Shown: piece by piece, positions 12,301 through 15,093 of the stretch
How positions within the stretch are numbered: position 1 is the first letter of the stretch
Layout of the letters: each line of letters opens with the position of its first letter
Source: Symbiodinium microadriaticum
Taxonomy: Eukaryota > Sar > Dinophyceae > Suessiales > Symbiodiniaceae
Direction of reading: 5' to 3'
Length of the DNA stretch: 64,000 nucleotides
Assembly (NCBI GenBank): GCA_001939145.1
Contig: LSRX01000536.1
Location: 62,478-126,477 of the forward strand
Made by a program: the position numbers and the translations under genes
Notes under the pieces: model-generated
What the model saw: the letters and a program-made list of their open reading frames with translations, nothing else
The model's database searches: none
What the model was told of the DNA's origin: nothing

Positions 12301-12732
12301 GCCCGAGGCAAAAATCCGATTCGACTGCCATGCAAAGCGCTGCAGAAGGTCAGCTTCCCCGTCTTTCGGGGTACTGGCCACGATGTTACATGGACATCTT
12401 ACACCCTTGTGGCAGGTGTCATGCATCTGGGGCCACAGCCTCAATCTGGACATTATCGATCTTTCTTAGCACACCCTGGAAGCTGCCTTGCCAGCTGGCC
12501 TCAGGCATCCACTTCGTGCTCATCTGAGCCACAGTTGCTGCCTGCGGGTGACCGGGGATCATCGGCCCCCTCAGGGACGCCGTCGGCCCCATCGGGGAGC
12601 CGAAACTACACCTGGTGGTGTACAGACGATGGGAAAACTGCTGAAGTATGTCATCCTACATACTTTCGAACTCTCAGTGAAAACTGCTATGTTCTTTGCT
12701 TCTGTCTTACGGAGCATCTCAACACCTGTTGA
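373..12732 (+). CDS. giant LINE open frame, about 4,119 codons (polyprotein or multi-exon coding region)
   Basis: The first ATG in this frame is at 373 and the stop is at 12730-12732. Residue numbers used in these notes count from the in-frame codon at 352. Recognisable domains are Tpt1/KptA (about 719-920), APE endonuclease (about 2118-2370), reverse transcriptase (about 2700-3000), three C2H2 fingers and a C2HC-like knuckle (about 3209-3440), and a USP-like protease (about 3815-4126). Between the domains lie long low-complexity linkers rich in Pro, Ala, Ser and Arg. Several linker stretches (about 1320-2100, 3190-3540, 4250-4640, 6130-6420) are pyrimidine-rich and look like introns, or read better in another frame, yet the frame stays open throughout. 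Whether it is translated whole, spliced, or split by trans-splicing cannot be decided here. The separate modules are listed below. Confidence 0.7.
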   Translation: MTWSFLRAKLPQVCMMVLSLVNLLLLLQIRLPDRLDLPRSTIRVDWHGWDPTLAQATAPLGVPTRPPPQPPAQKLVLWTAPPIPGRRKQCCPGWDLNPGNATGWGSSPVRTAAPLGSPAQMYPCRAGMTRRIRPTLAARRQSNVYCSTWLRGANHVGALLLPADTINWCCWQSKALSAGMMLSTAPLWVPALTVPSKQFSRPLSWTPDWTCKPWTSLLMATCGPGTGSWHRHPTPHLGRGRAARQASCDATDTQLPWRMPVRAEPGPKSGPRFCNPSFQFPRQARGVRVVGYLASGPTGAVLLVLRQQVLNIAKLRGRHSFFLFGVIAASPCCTWCMGQLTEVRLFHCPFVLPAKHLLLFQAIMQSPCQLNCSFIKWSRYAVSLFSAPLVADSGLTRPLETPRTAALLCSRLTSSSAPHALFGACRTNARIFGSSPRSAPTGCRLQPENVYPHELRSVATQVHSHAPWSSRVDPRAWDHGSDLTPQIAQYWTQAARILCLMSAVFRRHLSSSVTIQLQALLGLTDAHPLPEHHLQACSRSYQVSLHYPLHRLKRLPEPPYLWWLRHRLRLLPQPHPQSPPQPRPPPARLLHMGRAHYRPDGTRRRTRGELEARAKKKAERERVAAEAAAAADDADRAGDRDAAAAAPYEGAEAGDEEEQIEVEVEVEEEEAIEEVPVRRPLPRLRPAPKWGAAPARERSRSPRRMAISSDRLFRLSKALTSLLRHRAAAEGLPLRGDGFFEVEAVTRTRAMRSLGASSDEVVYAAQQDAKRRYTLQYHSGIPWIRAAQGHSQAVQKDLVMRRLRQHELPPFVYHGTRSWCYQSIRRAGLLAGGPSGSRTDIHLVENFPESGRVLSGWRASCEIAIQVDTRRAAAGGSTFFVSDNDVFITEGVDGVLSPAFISAVVILASGEVITSPRVGTAPSGEAVEAGIRRARQRYMRVTCFALACLDGIGCAVFLPCCSPQVGTSLCQWSTRNQAGTAFILNPALRSAARKKMHWPVSPLQAASVSIQVLPTAARALTAYSCHFIHGRVASNSNWKSETHWGQLGNVFRVTALQGAADSCMSSESEDLLSPLTPTAPNGVAEPARGTPLWSPGDDDSEDHPLLSTPSAHGLTTPAGGTPLWSPSVDELEDILPSSPPPPPPRQAAPRALTQPSQATSARGTPVGGLMSRTLRREDYAPEILRVVEPVLNQDKSDVTANHDDSSTTEVQPTRPGGVKTALTEVPSSSMTALPAPDRLPRVNWAENEVFHFNPEAHRLFTVPSASLRSEGTQYGPARHSSRACAKMLVRAGHRCSVCYCLISLCSCHHEKFSPLSCTGYGGRTPPSYPELAHALSCVSQAADLLFHITPEPLSISCAPLSVCSPHPLPHGWQHPHPHQWQVLHRSFTRRQRRKHKHRSLPPAAAQRVFHAAFDWLRTCSRFAIMNPHRPGGGPRQHYRPDGSRRRTAGELAKRAAKAAARAAAAAADAAGGGVAKPAVPAVAKEGAPAGPPAKATASVTTASLRVPPAPTSTSTSSTVDASTSVPKSEPVPTAYPSIAAAPKPGGGEHRTWLPALPALRVKAPPPHLQAEAAENAPEAPAKAPSPKRTAEAATLAPDVAPDETDDLKTSTAEPEQTLIPTAPSGEPPRLDPTQLPPAPPPPRRSKRSRTQPPRQIPAADHAQTKWSQVTTLESMLEDLREADVATMLSLFQQAGHYATHHGPFHDLRDSLMHAQVCGPNGEPLPLPPVGNWILALGISLLGYDTLAGRELLTRLTNPQTVGDLTEAWAFQLWNRGHKSLCTQLSGFFMLLHNLLEDVPARVYSVLGQEWRLTWMEFRAVVRAWIGDPPTQTMLAITQVPETETAHGRFGRLSETLRARSLSPDYGPLLGSRTSFLDNTVDANAIPSILLPYTFPAFQAGLALPLSLQDQDQSECAYMFAWMTLQVWLLAAISIFMLLRCSRRCWTNFVHHCLWCHTQCFNLRCPYSGMPRPALNASMPGGYSRPSRVLCRRLVFVLCMSCFIWPGCSTRTAFATRTADSTVASDLPVQHTRPLPAADCRTLASAGPTPLPRKRALRRAIGRAARHPAQTTHYKGRLCTLTALREAPTTSGARPALRSRRGDTDSKQGPRLTALSWNVGGLSQEAWLEVQIWMHEQTEHDVILLQETHWRFTSSWSLPRYHIFHSGATDHRFQGCMIAIRKSIASFESVRWSTPLVGHLMHVRFPVQGRHVDIINLYQYALSSGPDRAAVLHKRERVLHHLDKTLSSLPIRNVLLLGGDFNTMGTRDSLPFGPGTYLGPNPHPDRHLLAHLANTHRLTALNTWGRISKAPTFEHDRIRSQIDFFFARAAQVDGRSRQACTDPLFHLLRWRGGARHYPVLVNIPAVHYQSPAKLPEDARIRAPRYQLDQPPDKVQAFCAHLAHTLSDPPTPSDLDRALQQAAAQHLIPVQPLTKFDSAADRVTGVVKHMWNLRHTAQQFAIEVLRPFTLAAQIRHWQGTGERLWFSLGQLFSAWRHQASYLRQHRYLRRRGRQVKKELLEEQLQQAWEADRQGDKSSIWKVVNRLAPRTARVKIQLRGTQGNLLTPTEEAERFRTYCEHIYKLPITSPSTTTVQPSPALAPPHQTAPTLTSSSVPSPHSPHQMPLNAIPPSSPPSVPTFGPLEVPHLTEALSLLPARKATPSHLAQLSLWHLGKDVLLPHLAVLCDQLWQSPHAFHQLWADAWIAWLAKPGKAPDQPENLRPISLTEGGGRIVVKALTLQLRPSLTEATQSWPQYAYVPGRSIEHAIIRALHHCDRVNTTVASQRVTLRERRATGRVPTACCGGVTLSIDTSKAFDTVDRGVLESELKTARVPEPELTLILSLHRNIGYWPAGPTSDVRVSSERGVRQGCPLAPSLWTLVTVALLRTMADTESLHWIQHNATMFADDLLLQWEYHSVSELERMISAIQHCFQVLARLGLQVQHRKTQLLVAQQGRLAHKWWKAHTASTKEGRFLRIPQPNHKDLHLPIVPQLTYLGIVLSYVDAATATVEHRLHVAEAQRARLLKVLHSRTLPLHKRVQLWLACVRSSALYGLHLLDLKQKHVARITITLVRHLRAIARSFAHMSQETSQALLLRLNVEDPLSFLLRASQKLLIKTLHSQDPMVHQSCILQWLTRTTESRLALDSHVVHAFPPGEDSGSAATALDEEISESLRIASLPPPLVGAQPGALVSGRHGPRQTVFSCPTCSLGFPDLATLKKHHTKHHASPIVPPHPTANAAEVRQHSVDGMPVCRHCGKDYVTWFNLRRHIQQGHCTTRWQATMTHPTHHTSTRTDLNHSPAQPQPEAMQTTEASPKAAALATAPVPGEPKQAGMNPSSPPLDSALIPTSPTQWLSFARLPEVQAKLRQFCVTCGQWLVSVKSVKLHYRYVHADIYNRFGQAAAADCKKVGHIVSPCVYCGAHITRTDQHSGTCPVLWQARVCCLVQAARTSSRITRPAQFLGSASSDPPSIPPSTHLSVPSSDHDPRDRTDGAGCRGNGLLWQSTGEKAPGTRHRGTTGQISPPERERPPATAKQPAATTATTKKLPTNGPLSGEPNSGRQSRKIGDFFGPVATQSGKGAHRPVGLPVPPSERPHRPLHFSEWGRPSVDGAATSRGDGQLAGPAQQGKGHQVSQADSAPVCDVGNHHQSFHVCGGQECSGQGSGDGMGHQRSGVQLPRLERRGAETRPSTRGDADTTSGADRRQKAQNTAERAGTHHQVRCSPQRPTELGLGNSDVRLGAIAPNPGGSGGHGDLSEVVCLLRPSASVTPAQTGPPRAVAADQGDSGGGGLVIGRGLTLSCVPAIPRSLVTVTLHNPGNHCYLNSTVYLLAYACCMHAPHGPPRGATVLERAIHSVLANPGEDTPPGERRIAELPAWRSLLEHWHGLHQQQDAMELLHHLLERNPLPFASCQWEARPVPGTEAASRPLIRGSFYVSMPLPRRGHATLQDCIVQWHEQKIPHGLLGTPSILFVNLARYANIARGKNPIRLPCKALQKVSFPVFRGTGHDVTWTSYTLVAGVMHLGPQPQSGHYRSFLAHPGSCLASWPQASTSCSSEPQLLPAGDRGSSAPSGTPSAPSGSRNYTWWCTDDGKTAEVCHPTYFRTLSENCYVLCFCLTEHLNTC
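378..1019 (+). CDS. candidate LINE ORF1, 213 aa, alternative frame
   Basis: It starts at an ATG five bases after the ATG of the long frame and ends at TAG 1017-1019. In this stretch it looks more like a real protein than the overlapping long frame. It has an acidic, Ser/Ala-rich N-terminal half and a basic segment (APRRKPRRRPPPSSRYDQ), followed by a helical, charged region rich in Leu, Ala, Gln and Arg. The long frame here is rich in Trp, Cys and Pro, as expected of an out-of-phase reading. A small basic protein at this position would fit the nucleic-acid-binding ORF1 of LINEs, but no RRM, zinc knuckle or coiled coil is evident. Function is therefore not assigned. Confidence 0.5.
   Translation: MELPASEAASSVHDGVESREPSVIAADQASRPPRPTQEHNKSGLAWLGPDPCSGHGPLGGADEAATSATSSETCAMDCTPDTREEEAMLSRLGPQPRKRHWLGLESRQDSGPARESGTDVSVPRRDDPQDTAYTGSKAAEQRILLHMAPRRKPRRRPPPSSRYDQLVLLAEQSAQRRHDALYGPSLGAGLDRTLEAVQQTPVVDSRLDLQAMD
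2146..3189 (+). CDS. Tpt1/KptA-like RNA 2'-phosphotransferase module of the LINE
   Basis: The module starts at an in-frame ATG (MGRAHYRPDGTRRR...). It has a charged Lys/Arg/Glu/Ala-rich helix, an acidic tract of Glu and Val, then the Tpt1 fold. The catalytic residues of this family are visible: Arg-His in LLRH (731-732 in the long-frame numbering), Arg in IRAAQGHS (792), the HGT motif at 821-823, and Arg in SGWRASCEIAI (865). FFVSDNDVFIT then matches the NAD-site strand of Tpt1. Family knowledge: Tpt1/KptA moves an internal RNA 2'-phosphate to NAD+, the last step of fungal tRNA splicing. Its presence inside a LINE is odd. It might act on the ends or junctions of the element RNA, or be a captured host gene; the role is unknown. 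The C-terminal limit is inferred from the loss of similarity and the intron-like sequence after about 3187. Confidence 0.82.
3562..4245 (+). CDS. acidic, Pro/Ser-rich module of the LINE with GTPLWSP repeats, function unknown
   Basis: It begins at an in-frame ATG (MSSESEDLLSPLTP). The peptide GTPLWSP occurs twice, each copy followed by an Asp/Glu-rich stretch. A polyproline run (about 3784-3804) and a Thr/Ser/Val-rich segment follow. Composition is that of a disordered acidic linker. After about 4245 the sequence becomes Cys-rich and pyrimidine-rich and no longer looks like protein in this frame. No known domain is recognised. It may be a spacer of the polyprotein or a separate exon. Confidence 0.4.
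4645..6162 (+). CDS. second HYRPDG-type module of the LINE, gag-like candidate
   Basis: The in-frame ATG at 4645 gives MNPHRPGGGPRQHYRPDG. HYRPDG(T/S)RRRT and the following GEL are shared with the N-terminus of the Tpt1 module at 2146, again followed by an Ala/Lys/Arg-rich helix. So the element contains two proteins or modules built on the same N-terminal cassette. After an Ala/Pro-rich region comes a globular, helical-looking part (about 5370-6070) with regular hydrophobic spacing and many Trp, Leu and Arg residues (for example LEDLREADVATMLSLFQQAG). It carries no catalytic motif that I recognise. Position between Tpt1 and the endonuclease suggests a structural or RNA-binding role, which is inference. 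Confidence 0.5.
6367..10803 (+). CDS. LINE endonuclease - reverse transcriptase - zinc finger region
   Basis: The APE-type endonuclease has LSWNVGG (Asn 2124), QETHW (Glu 2153), GGDFN (Asp 2266, Asn 2268), a SQIDFFF strand, and the terminal His of GGARHYPV (2362). The reverse transcriptase has NLRPISL, SIDTSKAFDTV (Asp 2816), RQGCPLAPSLW (from 2873) and FADD (2910-2913), the metal-binding catalytic box. Downstream are C2H2 fingers beginning at Cys 3209, 3257 and 3374, and a C2HC-like knuckle at 3420. Family knowledge: the endonuclease nicks target DNA and the RT primes on the nick, while the fingers probably help bind target or template. No RNase H motif stands out. The start is uncertain; 6367 is an in-frame Met upstream of the domain. 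Confidence 0.88.
10814..11737 (+). CDS. overlapping alternative-frame ORF of the LINE, about 307 aa, unknown function
   Basis: It reads in the +2 frame, from ATG 10814 (MTHVIEQMELDAEEMD; the frame is open from 10529) to TGA 11735-11737. It has a short acidic start, a Pro/Arg/Gln-rich disordered part, then a globular helical domain of about 200 residues with normal protein composition (for example LLHKVAKALIVQSDYLSRLQ). The long frame over the same bases is low-complexity Gly/Arg/Gln/Thr-rich and looks like a shadow. So the coding frame probably switches after the zinc fingers and returns before the USP domain. No known family is recognised. Ribosomal frameshifting, splicing or a separate mRNA could each explain it. 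Confidence 0.6.
   Translation: MTHVIEQMELDAEEMDCFGSLLGKRPLALDIGEPQAKFPHQSGKGHPPQRSSRQRPLPPQRNSRQTAPFQGSRTQEDNRGKSGTSSDQLLHKVAKALIVQSDYLSRLQSDHTVLFTFRNGDGPQLMVPLLHEVTANWRDQRSKGKVTKSLKQTLLQYVTSEIITRVSTFAEDKNAQAKAQEMGWVTSDLEYNYLDWNAEEQRLVPRQEGTLTPLQVLTDAKRLKTLLKEQELIIKFAAARNAQPNSASETATFVLELSLQIPAAAEAMAIFRKWFASSALLLLSLRLKPARPERSPLIKEIQEAVGW
11782..12732 (+). CDS. ubiquitin-specific protease (USP/C19)-like domain at the C-terminus of the LINE
   Basis: The Cys box TLHNPGNHCYLNS has the nucleophile Cys 3824. The His box is MHLGPQPQSGHYRSF (His 4034), and the terminal WWCTDD supplies the Asp (4092-4093). This is the order and approximate layout of the papain-like USP fold, though at about 310 residues it is compact and lacks obvious zinc-finger inserts. 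Family knowledge: USPs cleave ubiquitin or ubiquitin-like proteins from substrates, or cut polyproteins next to such folds. In a retroelement it could process the polyprotein or counter host ubiquitination; both are inference. No Met precedes the Cys box closely, so it is either part of a larger product or follows a splice or frame shift. It ends at TGA 12730-12732. Confidence 0.8.
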   Translation, partial: SLVTVTLHNPGNHCYLNSTVYLLAYACCMHAPHGPPRGATVLERAIHSVLANPGEDTPPGERRIAELPAWRSLLEHWHGLHQQQDAMELLHHLLERNPLPFASCQWEARPVPGTEAASRPLIRGSFYVSMPLPRRGHATLQDCIVQWHEQKIPHGLLGTPSILFVNLARYANIARGKNPIRLPCKALQKVSFPVFRGTGHDVTWTSYTLVAGVMHLGPQPQSGHYRSFLAHPGSCLASWPQASTSCSSEPQLLPAGDRGSSAPSGTPSAPSGSRNYTWWCTDDGKTAEVCHPTYFRTLSENCYVLCFCLTEHLNTC

Positions 12733-12925
12733 CTCGAGTTCCAGGGTTCGCCGAACCATGAGTGAATCTTCACTCCAGTTAGTGCTCTTGTACAGGGCTA
12801 CTCAGCCTTCCTTTGGTGATGTGTTTTTTCACAGCTCTAGCTTAGCCGCGTCGTTTCACACGGCGTGTCACCAGTGCCGCGCATGGGACCAGGGGACGGT
12901 TCCGCGAATGCAAAGTCAAAAAAAG

Positions 12926-12951
<26 letters not shown>
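12926..12951 (+). repeat. (TC)n microsatellite at 3' boundary of the LINE
   Basis: A pure TC run immediately after the A-rich end of the element (AAAAAAAG). It mirrors the TC run at 295-315 on the same strand and supports insertion of the element into, or target-site duplication of, a TC microsatellite. Confidence 0.9.
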
Positions 12952-12959
<8 letters not shown>

Positions 12960-14956
12960 CCTCCCCAAGCGCCGAAACCATTTTTCCTTTTCCTGTTCTG
13001 CGGGGGCCGTTTGCATCGACGCCACCACCACCACCATCATCATGACTATAACAATCGTTGCTCTCTCATTTGTGATGGTCCTTCTTTTCTGCCAGAGTAC
13101 GACGTTCTTCATTTTGATCATCGTGCAAAAGTCCGAAACCAAATTGGCTGCACGCAAGACCCTAAAGCCCAAAGTCAAGCGTGGGCGCACGCCCAAACCC
13201 CGGTGCGACCCCGTCAGCTGGACGGGTGGGGAGCAAAGACCAGACTCCAACCTGCATTCTTCCTCCTTCCATAGTAGTGTGACTGGTGGACTCGAGCGCA
13301 GTGCAGTCTCCATGATTGATTGCATCCTCCTCCCGGCCGCATAGCCGCTTTGAGGGACCCCTGATCTACCCCTAAACCCGTGCGAGTCGAAGCCTTCAAG
13401 TCCAAATCAAATCCTAAACCCCAAACCCCAACTCCGAACCCCCGAACCCCTACGCCTGAGGGCATCCTGACCGGTCAGTCCAAGCAAGGCCTCCGATAAA
13501 ATGCGCGATGTCGACGGGGTTCTCTTCGGTTCAGGAAGAAGGGTTCAGGGTTGCGGTTCATGATGTAGGGTTCAGGATTTGGGGTTTAGCGGGTTTGGTT
13601 TAGATTGTTCAGACGCTTAATGGATTTGTTTCTGTTGGGGAGGCGGGGGGGTCAATCAAGACTTAAGGCTTCGGGGTTTGGGGTCTGTTCAGGGCTGTTG
13701 GGCTTGTATTTTTTTGTGGGGTTTGGGTTTTTCGGGCTTGGGGCCCGGAGTCCGAAGTCATCGCCTCTTCCATGGCTTTTGTGCAAACTTTGGAGGAGCC
13801 TCCGCCTTCTCTTCCAGCCTTTCAAAGATTTGCGTGCGGGCTCAGGGTTCGGCGCCGAGGTACTCTTCTGTGTTGAAGTGGGGCTGAGGTCTCAGAGTCA
13901 GCAGCTTCCGGGTTGAAAGGGGACAGGCTCTTGAACGGACTTTCGTTTGGTTTACCGGGATTCTGCGACGGAGCCTCAAGCTTCGAACTCCTTCAGTCCT
14001 CAAGCTCGCCATCCGAAAGCCAAGATCCAGCGGCCAACACCTCGTCCTTAAGCGAATCAGGGGAGATCCCCGAGAAGCAGCAGCAGTTTGCCCAGAAAGT
14101 GGCGCGAGCCGCTGACATGCAAGGAGTAGTGAGTAGTGAGGACGAGGGATCAAGCTGTTGAGAGGGAGGGCGAAAGAGAGAAGTAGGGAACGGAAGAAAG
14201 AAGGAACGGCAAACAACGGCTTTCGAGCTTTGGATTCAGGAATGCAAGGATCTACAATTCCTTGGGGCTATGCCGCAACGATATGCGCATATTCCGAAAC
14301 AGCCTGTTTCTGCTTCCGGTCTGACAAGTTTGGGGCTTCGAGGTGTGCTGTTTGGCTTAGTTTGGAATCTCACATGGCAGCCGAGAGTGTATAACGTGAG
14401 GAAGAACATGTGGCAGGGAATGTGCCAAAGAGTGAGAGAAGAAATGAATCTAGAGGAATGCACACTTACCTACGCTATCCCATTCGGTTCCTTGATGTTC
14501 CTTAACATGACTTGATGTTCCTTAACATGACTAGAGTACAACACATACGCACACGCCCCCAAAACCATGTTCGAATCACTCAGGCCGACACTCTCAAGAT
14601 CAGCCTTGAAGGTGGCGTATGAGCACAGCCCATGTTCCTTCCTAGACTTCAAATATGGCTCGACAGGGAGATCGATGGCTTTAAGTGACGGCTGAAGCGT
14701 GGGCCAGAAGATCCAACATCCTAGGACCAATATAGCATAGGCGTGGCGTCTGAAGAGCTAGTGTAGAGTTTAGGGGTAGGATATACTATAGTTTCACAAA
14801 AACAGCGGAATCGCCTGCTAGTTGCTCGGAGTTTTACTTTATGTTGGCCGCCACAGTCCGGGGTTGTTTAGGGTGAGGGTCGAGGGTTCTAGATTTTACA
14901 GGAGCTCCCCTTGAAAGTACTTCTGTTGGAAGCTCATACAGGACCCGCCAAGAAAC
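12952..14956. other. gene-poor stretch with telomere-like repeats
   Basis: There is a short CAC/CAT trinucleotide run near 13020-13042. A C-rich block with CCTAAACCCC-type heptamers lies at about 13360-13460. A G-rich block with GGGTTTGG/GGGTTTAG variants lies at about 13550-13760. An exact 20-bp tandem duplication sits at 14491-14530. Open frames here have repeat-like composition; 13913-14161 is somewhat protein-like (Ser/Glu-rich) but unsupported. Confidence 0.6.
14491..14530 (+). repeat. exact 20-bp tandem duplication
   Basis: CTTGATGTTCCTTAACATGA occurs twice in direct succession (14491-14510 and 14511-14530) with no mismatch. A recent slippage or insertion footprint is possible. Confidence 0.95.
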
Positions 14957-14961
14957 TGTGA

Positions 14962-15093
14962 TTTCAACATCTCCAAGCCGAGGCGGCACTGACCCGACTG
15001 AAGAACGCCGGTCTAGTGGACGAGTGGCTCGAACTGCACACCTCGATTTGGGAGTTGCAAACGAGGATTCTGGTGCATCGGAGTGTCAATCCT
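14962..15093 (+). CDS. exon-like fragment, unknown protein
   Basis: This is a 44-codon open stretch directly after a TGA. It has amphipathic, well-mixed composition (AEAALTRLKNAGLVDEW, then ELHTSIWELQTRIL). It contrasts with the surrounding repeat-derived frames, which are rich in Gly, Val, Pro and Cys. There is no start codon that convinces, so it would be an internal exon or a gene fragment. No family is recognised. Confidence 0.3.

Larger units (their letters stand above)
542..12602 (+). repeat. dispersed 18-23 nt hairpin family inside the LINE (about 22 good copies, 4 weaker)
   Basis: The consensus is CGGC, then 2-5 pairing bases (usually CCC or CCCC), a loop of 1-6 bases, the complementary G-run, one unpaired A or T, then GCCG. 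Starts seen: 542, 923, 1685, 2429, 2868, 3131, 3533, 3605, 4031, 4874, 5234, 5523, 5967, 6649, 8286, 8855, 9263, 10328, 11010, 11880, 12563 and 12584. Weaker ones are at 707, 1038, 2306 and 7041. Copies read through in all three codon phases, giving peptides such as TAPSGEP or GPLLGSR, so the DNA or RNA hairpin rather than the peptide is conserved. Several copies keep pairing through changed bases: CCTC/GAGG at 4031 and 8286, CCG/CGG at 6649 and 8855, CTCC/GGAG at 9263, and an outer T-A pair at 11880. Confidence 0.85.
316..12925 (+). mobile_element. full-length non-LTR (LINE) retrotransposon with Tpt1, APE endonuclease, RT, zinc fingers and USP domain
   Basis: About 12.6 kb between two TC tracts. 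The order is: short hairpin-rich leader, coding region 373-12732, about 190 bp of 3' untranslated sequence, and a short A-rich end (CAAAAAAAG). There are no long terminal repeats and no integrase. Together with an APE-type endonuclease upstream of a reverse transcriptase, this identifies a LINE. The long frame is uninterrupted and the catalytic motifs examined are present, so the copy may be young or active. The length is at the upper end for LINEs because of the extra enzymatic domains and linkers. The clade cannot be fixed by eye: APE endonuclease plus C2H2 fingers after the RT are seen in several lineages. Boundaries are inferred from the TC tracts and should be good to a few bases. Confidence 0.85.

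Noticed and set aside
12865..13344. 159-codon frame with Ser-Leu repeat and hydrophobic stretch
   Set aside because: It starts inside the LINE 3' end and runs through the TC microsatellite, and the hydrophobic part comes from T-rich sequence.
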